Positions 1-11,999 of a DNA stretch of 64,000 nucleotides are shown in pieces. The position numbers and the translations under genes were made by a program. Every line of letters begins with the position of its first letter. Position 1 is the first letter of the stretch. The DNA lies in the NCBI RefSeq assembly GCF_021134715.1, contig NC_060019.1:12538001-12602000 (forward strand). Direction: 5' to 3'. Origin of the DNA: Daphnia pulex. Lineage: Eukaryota > Arthropoda > Branchiopoda > Diplostraca > Daphniidae. The notes below the pieces were generated by a model. It saw only the letters and a program-made list of their open reading frames with translations, did no database searches and was not told the origin of the DNA.

Positions 1-3000
1 CACCTTGGTTGGAGTTGGACGCAGCAGAGCTGAAGCCATTGTGGAAACCAGAAATGTAAGTTTAGGATTAACCCAACACCAGTGTGTTTTATATGGTTTT
101 GACATGTGTTTTTCCTTTGTAGTCCCTTGGAGGATTTACATCCATCGAAGATCTAAGTCTGGCTCCAGGTGTGGGGACAAATTTGATTGAAGCCAATCGT
201 CAGATACTAACAATATCAGTACCAGCTCAGTCGTCTCAGGTGAATGCAAGAAAAGCCAACACTCGGAGCAGGTAAATAGTGTTATACAATACTAAATTTA
301 TACCCCCTTCTCATGGTTTTGCTATTAGTGTAGGTATATTTCTTTATTGTTACTCTTATCTAAGCCTTTGTTCTTTGGATTAGGCAAAAATGCGTCATTT
401 GATTCTAAACATGTTTTGTTGTTGCCCTAGAAGCAGTGATAATACAAGCGCTCAACCGACTCCGAGCACCACACCAGTGATATCTAGTTCAAGTGATAAC
501 GCGACAGAAGACCAGCAAAACGACAGTGGAAGTAGCAGCAGCAACGAATGGGGTGCTTGCCGTTTGAGGCAGCGCCGGTCAACAAGCAGAATAAATCCAC
601 TGCCCGTTGGCAAATCGCCTTCGCTTCGACAGACTCGGAGCAACGATAGCATCATTCAATCGCCTCCTCCTCTCCCCACAACACCTACATCATCGACACC
701 TACTGCTCCTGCCAACGACGCCAGCAATGTATCCGTTAAAGAGGAATCACCCACCTCGGAGAATGATGACGTCGCCAGACCAGGAGCTGTAAGTTTATCC
801 AACACTTATTTGTTATTAAGAACATGAATTTAATTAAGGTGGTGTGTTGTAGACCAAGCGCAAGTCGGAGTCGACAGCTGAGATGGCAGCTGAAGTAGCC
901 ACGGAGAAAAAAACATGTCGAAGGGGTGAAGGTGTTGATTCATCTTCCTCGTCAATCTACTGCCATGTTCACCGTAATCCGATTCCCTCGAAAGACAATC
1001 CTCCGCCAGGATTTTGCCAGTGGCTTCACACGTTCCAAGTATTTTTCGTCATTCTCTCAACCACTAACTCATTGCTAAGAAAAACCATTTGTTATCATTG
1101 CAGTACTGGTCGAACGCTGAGCGTTTATGTGCCATTGACCAACTGATAGAGCTGTGTGAACCCACTCAGGTCCGTCACATGATGGCTGTTATTGAACCAC
1201 AGTTCCAACGCGATTTCATATCGCTGCTGCCCAAAGAACTGGCTCTGTATGTTCTCAGTTTCCTCACGCCTCGCGACTTGACTCGCGCCGCACAAACCTG
1301 CCGTTGTTGGAGAGTCTTGGCTGAAGATAATCTCCTCTGGCGAGAAAAATGTCGTGAAGCGGGTATCGATGACGTTCGTGATACTCTAAATAAGCGACGT
1401 CTTCGCGGATCTTCCCACCACTCATCTCTCAGTTGTGGTCTTTCTTCCCCCACCGGATCTAGCCAAAACAATGCACCAATTATTACTCCGTCACCCTGGA
1501 AGGTGAATAGATCAATCTGGCTTAAACGTTAATAGGTTGCAAGATAATATTGATTCGTTGCATTTTCAGGCGACTTATATGCGTCACCGAAATATTGAGT
1601 TGAATTGGCGAGTGAGGCCGATCCCACAGCCAAGGGTATTGAAAGGTCATGACGATCACGTCATCACCTGCTTACAGTTTTGCGGAAACCGCATCGTTTC
1701 GGGATCGGATGACAACACGCTCAAAGTCTGGTCGGCTACTACGGGAAAGGTAATTCATTGGGCTTTCTGCCTAGACAGGACAAAGACTTTAAAAACGCGA
1801 AATGTCTTAAGAACAGACAACCATTTAATTGTCATTTCACTCAACAGTGCATGAGGACTCTGCAGGGACATACGGGAGGCGTTTGGTCCTCTCAAATGCA
1901 GGGAAATATTATAGTCAGCGGGAGTACAGACAGAACCTTAAAAGTCTGGAACGCTGAGTCTGGACAGTGTTTGCACACATTATACGGCCACACCTCCACT
2001 GTCCGTTGCATGCATTTACACGGAAATAAGTCAGTCTTTTTATCAGATATTTGTAGCAAGCACTCTTACTAATTCAACTGTTTTCCTTGATCAAAAATGA
2101 ATGTAGGGTGGTGAGCGGGTCACGGGATGCAACGTTACGTGTATGGGATGTTGAGACGGGCGAATGTTTACATGTTCTTGTTGGTCACGTCGCTGCCGTA
2201 CGATGTGTGCAATATGACGGGCGTCTGGTGGTTAGTGGAGCCTACGACTATACAGTGAAAGTGTGGGATCCTGAAAGAGAGGAATGTCTCCATACTCTTC
2301 AGGGACACACTAATCGGGTTTACTCACTACAGGTAATTGGAAAATGCCACCATTTTGATTCTGTCGTACTCGTTATCTAACTTTGCCCCTATTTTGAATT
2401 TAGTTTGACGGCATCCATGTAGTCAGCGGATCTTTAGATACTAGCATCAGGGTTTGGGATGCGGAAACAGGAGCATGCAAGCACACATTAATGGGTCATC
2501 AGTCGCTCACGTCCGGAATGGAACTGCGCAATAACATCCTCGTCTCAGGGAATGCCGATTCCACAGTTAAAGTTTGGGATATAATTAGCGGCAAATGCCT
2601 TCAAACTCTTTCAGGTAAGTTATTCGACTTGTGGAACGGACGAGTGCCTTGCCATCATTTCGGTTTTTAATAATTTTCTGATTTTGTAGGAGCCAACAAG
2701 CACCAATCGGCTGTCACGTGTCTTCAGTTTAACAATAAGTTTGTAATAACTTCCTCGGATGACGGAACGGTTAAGTTATGGGATGTGAAAACAGGTAAAT
2801 TTTACTGGCAAATAATCTCCGTAGCTCATTATTACCTAAATAACCTCGGTGCTTTTCTAATGACCAAAACAGGTGAATTTATTCGCAACTTGGTATCTTT
2901 GGAAAGTGGAGGAAGTGGAGGCGTCGTATGGAGAATCCGGGCCGATGAAACACGTCTTGTCTGTGCTGTGGGAAGCCGTAATGGCACTGAAGAGACTAAG

Positions 3001-3036
3001 CTGCTCGTTCTCGATTTCGATATCGAAAGCAAGTGA
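1..3036 (+). CDS. FBXW7/ago: FBXW7 / archipelago F-box and WD40 protein (5' partial)
   Basis: Substrate receptor of an SCF ubiquitin ligase; the family targets cyclin E, Myc, Notch and other phosphodegron proteins. Readable exons: 1-55, 123-271, 431-788, 853-1038, 1104-1502, 1570-1749, 1848-2029, 2107-2332, 2404-2614, 2690-2794, 2873-3036. All have GT/AG borders and compatible phases, giving 736 visible residues. The F-box lies in exon 1104-1502 ([14 protein letters not shown]), preceded by the dimerisation-type segment ([18 protein letters not shown]). Eight WD repeats run from [15 protein letters not shown] to the C-terminal [14 protein letters not shown], nearly identical to the human protein as I know it. 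The acidic, serine-rich N-terminal part is divergent. The two first exons encode a helix-hairpin-helix ([23 protein letters not shown]...GVG) and join in phase to the rest. The N-terminus lies outside the window. F-box/WD identity is certain; membership of the first two exons is not. Confidence 0.95.
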
Positions 3037-3739
3037 TAACTGTCACCACCACCAGTTCTCGCCCCTCCCTCTCTCACCCTACTTACGTCGTGTGCGGTCC
3101 CGTTTTCCCGTCTTAATAAGGTTTTTAAAAGTTCCCTCGCGCGAGGGATCAAGGAATCTAATATTTTTAATTAAAATGAAATACAAAAAATCCGAGGATA
3201 CGAAAAGTTTGAGTTGATTGGAAACTCTACGTTTGAAATCTTCCTGGCAATGGGAGTCTACTCCTCAAACGATTTCTTTCCAGTTTGGCGTTATCAGATA
3301 TCTCATTGCCCGGGAATAGTCAACTGCAGTTACGTGCCAAGCATGATGACAACAAATATACTGCCACGACACTCACTAGAGGAAGAAGGGAAAACAAGTC
3401 GGGCCTGATCCAAGGTGCTTCTGACATAGAACACCGGAAGAAACTTGGAAAAAGCCATGACACACAGGGCTTTATAAACTTGTGATTTCTTGTGTCTTGT
3501 TGATTTATCCCCTCCCTCTTCATCCTCACCCTCTCATTCGTATCATGATATAAAAAAAATCATTCATTAGTAAGCTCGTACACTAAAATCCGATTAAAGA
3601 ATTTAATTTATGTTCAGCTGTGTCCCCTAAATTTAGTTTCATTTTCCCCTTAAAGACACTTCCAAATGGCTCGGCGATTCTTTCCATGCCAAATACACAT
3701 TATCAGATTTCCATAATTTTGGTTTCAAGCTTCTTATTA

Positions 3740-3745
3740 AATAAA
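3740..3745 (+). other. Candidate poly(A) signal for the FBXW7-type gene
   Basis: AATAAA lies about 700 bp after the stop codon at 3034-3036. Several ATTAAA variants lie closer (for example near 3170 and 3590), so the actual 3' end is not fixed by sequence alone. Confidence 0.35.
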
Positions 3746-5148
3746 TTCATTATACTAGGTCAGCATTCTAATTTCGTCGTCAGCTTATTGATTCTGTTCT
3801 AACTTGGCGAAGCATAAATATCAAATTTGTTTTCCTACACATTGGTATACTACTATTGACATTTGAACCGGTGACACATTTTCTACGTGTATTTTAACTT
3901 AGATTGACGATAAGAAAAATGCTTCACTAACTGCACTAAATTCATAGATAGACGCTTGTAGAATTAGGAGGGTAGGTAAATAACAATTTCCTGAAAATTT
4001 CCCATTATCAGGGGGGGGGGCAAGATGGTCGCCCTAGTTTGCGAACCCCCCTCGTATCAGTATCAGTGCTACCCCGTTTCCTTTTTGCAGTGCAGTACTT
4101 ACCTTTCTTGTGTCAACATGTGTATCTTTCTCGTGGTTCTTTAATGTATTAGCCACTGTGCATTAAGACTGAAGCTAAGAATGATGGAAACATTTTAATT
4201 TTTTGTTTAACGCTCAAATTGAATTTTGTGTGCAAGTTGTATTCCTCTCGTCAGCATTGGTTGCATAGAACATCACTCTCACAGCATGCGTTGATTCGGT
4301 AAGTCGGCATTTGATTATCTTCGTTGTTTGCTTGATACCTTTTGAAAGGTTATACAATTTCTTACATGAATGTCAGTTCCATGCAGCCAGAATTGCCCAG
4401 TCGCTTCCTGTTTCAGTTAATCAGTTCGTAATACTTTCCATGTCCATTTTTGGGTGATTCCATATTGAAAACGATCAAAACGCGGCCATCTTGAAGATTT
4501 GATCGCCTCCAGGTTTTTTCGATTCGAATTGCTGTCATAAGGAAAAACCATAACAAAAAATCCAAGGCAAAACAATCCAAGATGGCGACAGCTGATGGCG
4601 CGCAATTTAAAAAGTAGAAAAAACGTTCAAATTTGATTCGATAAATAGTTAGGGTAATATTTATGCAGATTCATGAAAATTGGTAGATGTCAATGAGGAT
4701 ATTTGTCCTGTTAAAATTTCAGACTCGCAGCTTGATTTTAAAATATTATTTTTAAAAAGTACAAGAAATGCGTTTTATTGGTCAAAATTGGCGTTTTTCA
4801 AGTAAAAAACCAAGAACGACAGGCCACTTCCATCTAGTTTATTATAAATAAAAAATTCAAGTTACGTAATTTTTTTCTTGGGGAAATTTTTTCACATTCT
4901 GTACAAGCGTTTTTTTTTACACCATAACTAAAAAATTTACCCCAAGAGTAGTCAGAAATAATTTTTTTTTCTGGAACCGTTTTTACAATGGTAAATTTAA
5001 AATCAAACGAAAAATAGTTAGGCTATTTGATCCGATCGCTGCTACGTTAAATTTTTATAATATTATATCTAAAGATGTGTCAGGTTAAGACGGCGGTTTA
5101 TTAAAAACAATCGTTTTGAACGGTAATGCAAGAGTAATGCTGTAAAGA
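3746..5148. other. Non-coding, AT-rich intergenic stretch
   Basis: No ORF with recognisable protein character on either strand. It contains a ten-base G run at about 4011-4020 and homopolymer A/T tracts. The only longer ORF (minus strand, 4417-4605) has no family resemblance that I can see. A degenerate transposon cannot be excluded, but I see no terminal repeats. Confidence 0.5.
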
Positions 5149-6461
5149 TTAGTCAACTGTTTTAGAAAGGGCTTCGTCATCGATAATTGGATGATTTCTT
5201 CTACGTTTTTTTCTTTCCTTATTGTTCCAATCGTTTAGTAAAAGAGATATTGCATCAATGCCGTTGGAGTTTACTTCGATATCGTGTTGGATTAAGAGTT
5301 TGATTGCGTCGATTAATTTCTCACTTGAATCATTTCGACACAAGTGATGAAGTGCATTCCACCCATCGTCATCCTTTCCATTGACATTGATCTCGTGCTG
5401 TATTAAGAGTTCCATTGTGTCGATAAATCTCTCAATTGAATTGTGTATACACAACAAATGAAGTGCATTTCGCCCGTTATTATCCTTTCCATTCACATCG
5501 ATCCCGTGATGGATTAAGACTTGAATCGCGTCGAGTAATATCTCACTTGAATTATATTGACACAACAAATGAAGTGCATCACTGCATCCCAACCGTATTT
5601 ATCCTTTTCATTCACGTCGATCCCGTATTGGATTAGAAGTTTCATTGCGTCGATTAATTTGTCGCTTGAATTATTTCGACACAAGTAATGAAGTGCATTT
5701 AAACCGTTTTTATCGTGTCCATTAACATCGATCCCGTGTTTGATTGAGAGTTGGATTGCGTCAATTAATTCCTCGCTTGAATTTAATCGGCACAACAAAT
5801 GAAGTGCATTTTGCTCGTTGTTATCCTTTCCACTCACGTCGATTCCTAGTTCGATTAAGAGTTTGAATTTCTCTAGATCGAAACTTTTTCCTTTTCCCAG
5901 TAGTTGCAAATCACGCAATTCTTCTTCTTTCTTATGAAACAACAACAAAAGAAACGAATTTAATTGCGAGACAGTGAATACTAACAGAAAAGTTGTTGAT
6001 AATCAATCCTTGTAACTGAATTCCCTCGCCTTCTTATTTTTATATCCTACTTTAAATTTGATGTATTCCAATTCATTAACGACTTGTGATGATGAAATCC
6101 TTTGGTCAGGTTCATCAGCCAACATTTTTGGTAGAAGATCATTAGCGTAATGCGAGCGATCAATTTCTGTTAAAAAATCTTTTTTTTTTATCTCTTAAAT
6201 CAGTAATTTTATACTTTACCTACACTTCATAAAAAAGAGTGAAAGTTACTTTCCATATTGACTGGTGCTTGTACCGAGATGTTTAAAGGAATCTGAATCG
6301 TTGGCCCGTAAAGATGTTGCCCATCAAAGAGAAGATAACCGTAGACGAGGGCTAATGCAAAGACGTCGCTCTTGATTGTACCTCGCCCAAGTTCTTCTTT
6401 GTCACTTTCTATATTTTTCAGCAACTCGGGAGCAAACCAGTTTAGAGTTCCTTTTATTCCA
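5149..6461 (-). pseudogene. Broken IRE1-like kinase plus ankyrin-repeat gene
   Basis: Reading on the minus strand, an exon ending at 6250 encodes a kinase activation segment and C-lobe: SGIKGTLNWFAPELL, then KSDVFALALVYGYLL and DGQHLYG. A GT donor at 6249-6248 and an AG acceptor at 6168-6167 join it in frame to LLPKMLADEPDQRISSSQ, kinase subdomain XI. Downstream, 5948-5149 encodes about seven ankyrin-type units of roughly 35-37 residues (NALHLLCRNNSSEKLIDAI, LLIQHGIDVNGKD). Two breaks are visible. The kinase N-lobe is missing: a stop lies just upstream of SGIKG, followed by a minisatellite. An 8-bp tandem duplication (TGCATCAC at 5575-5588) shifts the frame in the middle of the ankyrin block. 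The kinase most resembles IRE1/RNase-L-type kinases (inference). I believe kinase-ankyrin genes of this sort form a large family in Daphnia. The junction between kinase and ankyrin exons is uncertain. Confidence 0.75.
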
Positions 6462-6598
6462 CTTAGTTAGGGTATTTTAGGTTATACTTAGGTTATACTT
6501 AGGTTATACTTAGGTTATACTTAGGTTATACTTAGGTTATACTTAGGTTATACTTAGGTTAACATAGGTACTTAGGTTATACTTAGTTAGGGTATTTT
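6461..6598. repeat. 11-bp minisatellite bounded by 18-bp direct repeats
   Basis: Seven perfect copies of GTTATACTTAG run from 6481 to 6557, followed by a diverged stretch and one more copy before 6585. The identical 18-mer ACTTAGTTAGGGTATTTT occurs at 6461-6478 and 6581-6598, exactly 120 bp apart, framing the array. The left copy abuts the truncated end of the kinase pseudogene. Confidence 0.9.
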
Positions 6599-7286
6599 CT
6601 CTAGCCATTCTATTTTTACTGAAAGCAGTAGAAGTAATTAACTTTAGTTTATTGCATTAATGTTGAAATGTTTATTGAAATATTTCCTTTAGATTCAACA
6701 TTACTAACTGTTTGATGCCAAAGTTAGTTGGAACTCTAACTCAAACACTGGTTCTTTTCCAGTTTCCTCACAAAATTGTAAGTTGTATTATTTGTCTTGA
6801 CCCTCCATACTTGCTGTTAGTATTATAGATTATTAATGTTAAATTAGTTAAGGAGAACGATCCGAAATTGCTAACTAAAGAATTTGTGTATTGTCATAGG
6901 GAAGCTGCTGGAGTAATCTATCTAAGTGTCCATCCCCACTTGATTCATTTCGTGCCAGCTGGTGAAAGGCGTGACGAATTCAAATTTAGCTGCTGACTGC
7001 TGTCTGCAAGCAAGCAATCCAATTGGCTGTCGCTAGGTGGCGCGAGTGTGTTCAGGCGACCAAATTCGGCCATTTTGTTCCTTGACGCAGTCGAAGTGGG
7101 ATGCCGGTCGTGACGTTTCGCATGATGAAAATGCAAAGGTATTTTTTGTTAATTTCTTAGGGTTATAAATATTTAATGTTCAATTTCGACGTGTAAATTT
7201 ACAGATGATTTCAATGCCACTTTGTCAAATCATCTAACCCGGACTTAGTGCCTGTTCATTTTGCCGAAATGTCGTGCCTCGTGTAT

Positions 7287-8811
7287 CTTGCTGCCTGTAC
7301 CCAGTCGAGTCGTACGTCTCGTCCCATGCAAAAGCCAAAAGTAATTATTTTTATCCAATTTCCTACTAAAGTACTTTGTTAATATGACTAGAGATCAATT
7401 TGCAATTTGAATACCTTGCCAATTCTAACTTCCTTAGTGAAATTTGAGATATCGCAGAGATCTGTTGGACTGCTTAGTTTGGTCTTACTCCTTGTATTCT
7501 TTTGCCATGAAGAGTCCTGTGTAACTATGGACACACTGTTTTTCCCTGACGGTAATTTTTTTTATTTTCTTTGATAGGTCCACTGTTTGTTTGCTTGTTG
7601 CAGCCAGATGCTGAAAGGTGGGATGACGTCTAATTGAACCATCATATGCAGCGTGTTGTTGCAGTGTTATCCAGAAGTAGCTGTTCAGTGTGGCAGTATC
7701 CCGAAGTAGCCTGAAACAGCCTGAAGCCTGAAGTTGCCAGTGATATCTGGGTTGCTGACTTGGAAATTTTTCTCTGTTCTCATTTGTGTCTTTTGCTCTG
7801 CCAGTGGTATCATGTGTTGCAGACTTTAAATCTTTCTATCTGTTCTTATTAGTGCGTTTTTTTTTCTCTACCACTGATTTCCTGTGTTGCTGTTTTGAAA
7901 TCGTTTCATCTGTCGTCTTTGGCGTTTTTACTTGTGCACATGTGCAGTATACGATTGAGGCAACCTGTCCTATGACAGGTTTGACTAAGTCGACAACTGC
8001 TAGATTAAATTCCGGCTTTCTGCACCAACAAAATAATAACGGCACATGTTATTATCGCGGTTGGGAAAGTCACAGGCCCCCCCCTCCCTGGGGGCCATAA
8101 AATATACACGTGGTTATGTTTATAATAAATATTTAATAAAATACATAATAGTAATTTTCATTTTCTAAACAAAAAAAAACAAGGGATAAATGAACATCGC
8201 CAATTTTTATCGAAAAAGACTTAGTAAATAAATAATATGGTGGTTGTTTTTATAAAGCGGAAAAAATTAATAAAAATTTTGACAGGAAGTTAGGTAATAT
8301 TGATTATTTGTGAAATGCGTTTGTAAAAATTTATAAGCATTGTAAAGGAAAAAGGAACAAAATAGTTTGATTTCATATTTTATTATTTGCGAAGTAATAA
8401 TATTGGACATACACATATGAAGAGCGAACAATTTGAAACGTTATATAAAGGATGAAGAGTTGATATCAAATTATAAGGGAGAATTATTTCGTGGTCAAAC
8501 TAATCTTTCTCCAAAAATATACATCAGAATTTCTCATTGCTATTTCCCGTACGACCAGACGAATAACCAACGGCCGACATGCTGTTTACTCAGGGAAAAG
8601 GGACAACAGATATGCATTTGTAAATTGTCAAAGTCTGATTAATTTTTTCAGTCTTGAATTTCAGCAACTTTTTCTCGGCTTCACCAATGGATCAAGTCTG
8701 GAACGGCGGCGTACGATTGAACTGAAACGAGAACAGATTTAGTTGCAAGTACATAATTTAAAAAAAAAACTGTTCATCCAGCATTACCTTAATGTGGGTA
8801 CAGGCAGCAAG
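7287..8811. repeat. Pair of 17-bp inverted repeats
   Basis: CTTGCTGCCTGTACCCA at 7287-7303 recurs exactly as its reverse complement at 8795-8811. A 17-base exact match is unlikely by chance at this distance. It may be the remains of two copies of one dispersed element in opposite orientation, or the arms of a larger decayed inverted structure. Confidence 0.45.
7736..7925. repeat. Three degenerate tandem copies of a ~65-70 bp unit
   Basis: Units begin at 7736 (GCCAGTGATATCTGGGTTGC), 7800 (GCCAGTGGTATCATGTGTTG) and 7870 (ACCACTGATTTCCTGTGTTG). Each continues with a similar TTGAAAT/TTTAAAT, TCT-rich and GTTCT segment. Similarity is clear by eye but imperfect. The overlapping 104-codon plus-strand ORF at 7786-8100 is a by-product of the T-rich repeats and has no protein-family character. 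Confidence 0.55.
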
Positions 8812-10791
8812 AGAAAACACCAACAAAATGCCAGACAGCCTTCAGGAAACCCCAACTATTTTGCACAAGAGCTCAACACTGCATGGACAAGAGCATGGTA
8901 AAATGAAGTCTGATGTTGAACTTCCAAGTCTGCAGAAGAACCATTTCAGCACATCTCTTCATCGAAAAATGACTGCCACACCATTGCACACCAGAAATCA
9001 CCACCATTAACAGCTCCAACACCAGACTCGAGAATTCCTACAAAACAAAAGAACGTTAATAAACCGAGATTATTTTCAAACAAATACTAAGGAGAAATTC
9101 AGTTGTGTAAAAAAAATATTGTTAAAAAACTACAATTTTTCACAAGCTGATTAAAATCGTTTTACAAAGGATCTTATTCTATAAGCAGCTGGTAATTTTA
9201 AAATGTCTTTATGTAGTTCTAAATCAAGAATTTTAAAGCCCAACTCAAGTAAATTCTAAGCAAACACATACATGGACTAAAATTTCAGCTAAATGCTCAC
9301 CTACTCAAGTTGTCTTATTACAAGTAGATTTTACCATTTCAGATTGCCTTCCGTTTTCTTCACATTTCATCTCCTAACATGATAGAGACCTCAAAGGCAT
9401 GATCAGAGGTATCTTGTTAACTTGACACTGCACGTTGAGAACAATTTCCACCAACCTGTCAAAAATAAATTTTATTAGTAAAATATACTTTTAAAATTAT
9501 GATTAACTGTAGTGCATGTCTTCCCAAGCTCAATTCAAGTTCATCTCTCAATTGAAAAAATTTACAAAACAGATCACAGAAAATATTGGCAAATGATGTG
9601 TAACTTTGGATTACTTATGTATGACAATTCATAATAAAAAAATCTCAATTTCTATCAGAAATTAAATCACAGAATTTTGGTGTGGAAGCAAAGTCTTATA
9701 ATTATTAAGTAACTCATGTTATTACTTGTCTGTTCTATTCAACATGCGACGAAACGTGCAACATGCATCAAGAGACGACATTTTGGACAAGTGTACTAAA
9801 GGCATGGCTACATGGAATTGGTAAGTATAAATTTAAGGCCATGTAACCCGTAAATTAAACATAACAAAATATATTAACATTAAGAATGTAATCAGGAATT
9901 ACCTTTTTTATGAAGAACATATCAGGAAAGAAAGTCCCCGCAATGATCAACGTAACCATCCTCGACAGCGTCTCGATAGAAAAGAAATAATGGGGAATCG
10001 GTCGTCTCAAAACTTTGGTTTGATGCCCCCTCCCCTCCCCTAATACCAACACACTAGGGCTGAATAGTTCAATCCCTAAACACACTGAAATATTTAGCCA
10101 CCTAGTGACAGCACTTGGCATCAACGGACGAAAAATAAACAAATATTCGTCATCTCCGTGAAATACATTTAGTAGATTTAAAAAAAAAGCAATTATCGAA
10201 AAATTAACAAGTGAGCTCTGTTGGTGGAATAGTTATCGTCAGTCATCACCAAAAGGTTACCACACAATAACTACCAGTACATTTTAACAGGGATGTGCAA
10301 AGTAACTGAAACTGACTAATTTGACAACTGAAAATGATTAAAGACTAAATAAAGCCACTTGAAAAAAAGGGGTCAGTGATGGTATATGGAAGGAAGTTAT
10401 CACACATGAATGAAAATGATGATTATCGAACTTGTTAAGCAGTAAGATACCCAAAATCTAGAATTTCGAGTAGAAACGAAATATGAGTACAATAATAAAC
10501 TGTGCAAGCACTAAAATCAGTAAAGTAACTTACACTTAAAATGGCGTGGAATTAATTCCATAAACACAAATAAAATGACGAAGAAACATGGAAGAAAACA
10601 TTCAGAACTTACATTGTGCCAGAAACCAAAAACCAATGCGATGAGGCTAACCTAACTCAATCTAAATACAGCGAAGTAATTAATGCTGCTCACTTAGGAC
10701 AGATTGAAAGATTTCAGAAGTATTTATAAGTTGTGATAGAATTGTATTCTTAATTATGTTGTGGTAGTGTTTAACATTATTTTTTTCAGGA

Positions 10792-10812
10792 AGTGTTTTC
10801 ATTGAAAACACT
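10792..10812. repeat. Perfect 9-bp hairpin
   Basis: AGTGTTTTC, a three-base loop ATT, then GAAAACACT. It is preceded at once by a pyrimidine tract ending in CAG, so it would sit at the start of an exon if that acceptor were used. Confidence 0.6.
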
Positions 10813-10903
10813 CGTCCAAAAATTATATCAAGTATCCTTTAAGACGTTTGACTATCCGATATTTGGAGGACGACCTCCTTGCAACCGAAGTTATTGTAAT
10901 TCG

Positions 10904-10937
10904 TAATTGAAATTACATTACATTGTAATTTCAATTA
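10904..10937. repeat. Perfect 14-bp inverted repeat with 6-nt loop
   Basis: TAATTGAAATTACA at 10904-10917 pairs with TGTAATTTCAATTA at 10924-10937. It lies about 90 bp from the hairpin at 10792. It could be the core or end of a palindromic miniature element; no target-site duplication was identified. Confidence 0.6.
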
Positions 10938-11999
10938 GTTAATAACCCCCAAGGCGCTCGACAATGTCTTTAAAGATAAATGATCGGATATGTCTAAATT
11001 ATTTGTAACAGAAACCCTCTTTAAGTACGGATTTCTTTATAAATTTAGCTAACAGCTGAAGCGTCACTAAAATGCGATTTACAGCAAAATCCCTTCATTT
11101 TTTAAATATTAAGAAATAGTTTATAAAGCGCAATTTTTTCTTACCTAAAGTTCATTTTTTCGTTTTATGAACATGTGCTTAGTTTACTTGTGTTGTAGTT
11201 GTAATACGACGAAAAGGCTATATTGCGTAGGTTTCTTTGATTACGAGTAAAACCCCTTGCGGATATTGTCTTATGGAGATACAAATGGCGGAACAATTGG
11301 GGGGGGGGGTGAGGGATGATTCTTTCTTGTCTGTAATGATGTAATCTAATCTTTAAGCCAGAGGTTAGGTAGGTAGGTAGATATGGCAGGTGCGCGCTGT
11401 CCCTTTAAGCCAGAAATATGTTTGAAAAATACCCATATTTGACAAATTGTGTGGACTTGTTCTACCATCTGTTAAAACAAATGGCTAGTAAAAATCTTAG
11501 CATAACAAACACAAAATTCTTTTTTGTCCGATATACACACTGGTAGCGAGGAAATTTAATAACCTATAGCTGTGCCTGTGCGTTAAGAATAACTGAGTGA
11601 TCACCTAGATAAAAAGAGGTGCGTAGAAATTTCGGGTTCTGAAAGGATAAACCCATTCTAATGAAACTTATAATCAAAAATTAATTCTTCTCGCATTTTT
11701 ACCATTTAACGAGTTCGGTCTCTGTTTGATTGGTAGGCTAGTAAAACCTAGAGTACCGTGAACACTCGTCAAGCTTTCCAAATGGTTGACCTCAGGAATT
11801 AGAACATTTTTCTGGAATCTAATAGCGGAGAGGAATTAGAGGAAGTCAGCAAGGCGGATGAACCATAAAATTCGAAATTAATTCGTCGAATGCAGCCCAA
11901 TGAAAAATAATTTTTTTCAAAAAGAGCTTAAATTGGTTTTACTTCCCTTCTTTTATTTCGTTTAAATGTATCATTCACCGTTAGATGGCAACTAGCGTG

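Noticed and set aside
4417-4605. 62-codon minus-strand ORF
   Set aside because: No family resemblance, no splice context, AT-rich surroundings.
6481-6590. Minisatellite as CRISPR array
   Set aside because: Contiguous 11-bp units without spacers, in a eukaryotic context.
6945-7136. 63-codon minus-strand ORF
   Set aside because: Short, no recognisable motif; probably chance.
7786-8100. 104-codon plus-strand ORF
   Set aside because: Lies on the degenerate T-rich tandem repeat and codes for low-complexity Phe/Ser/Val sequence.
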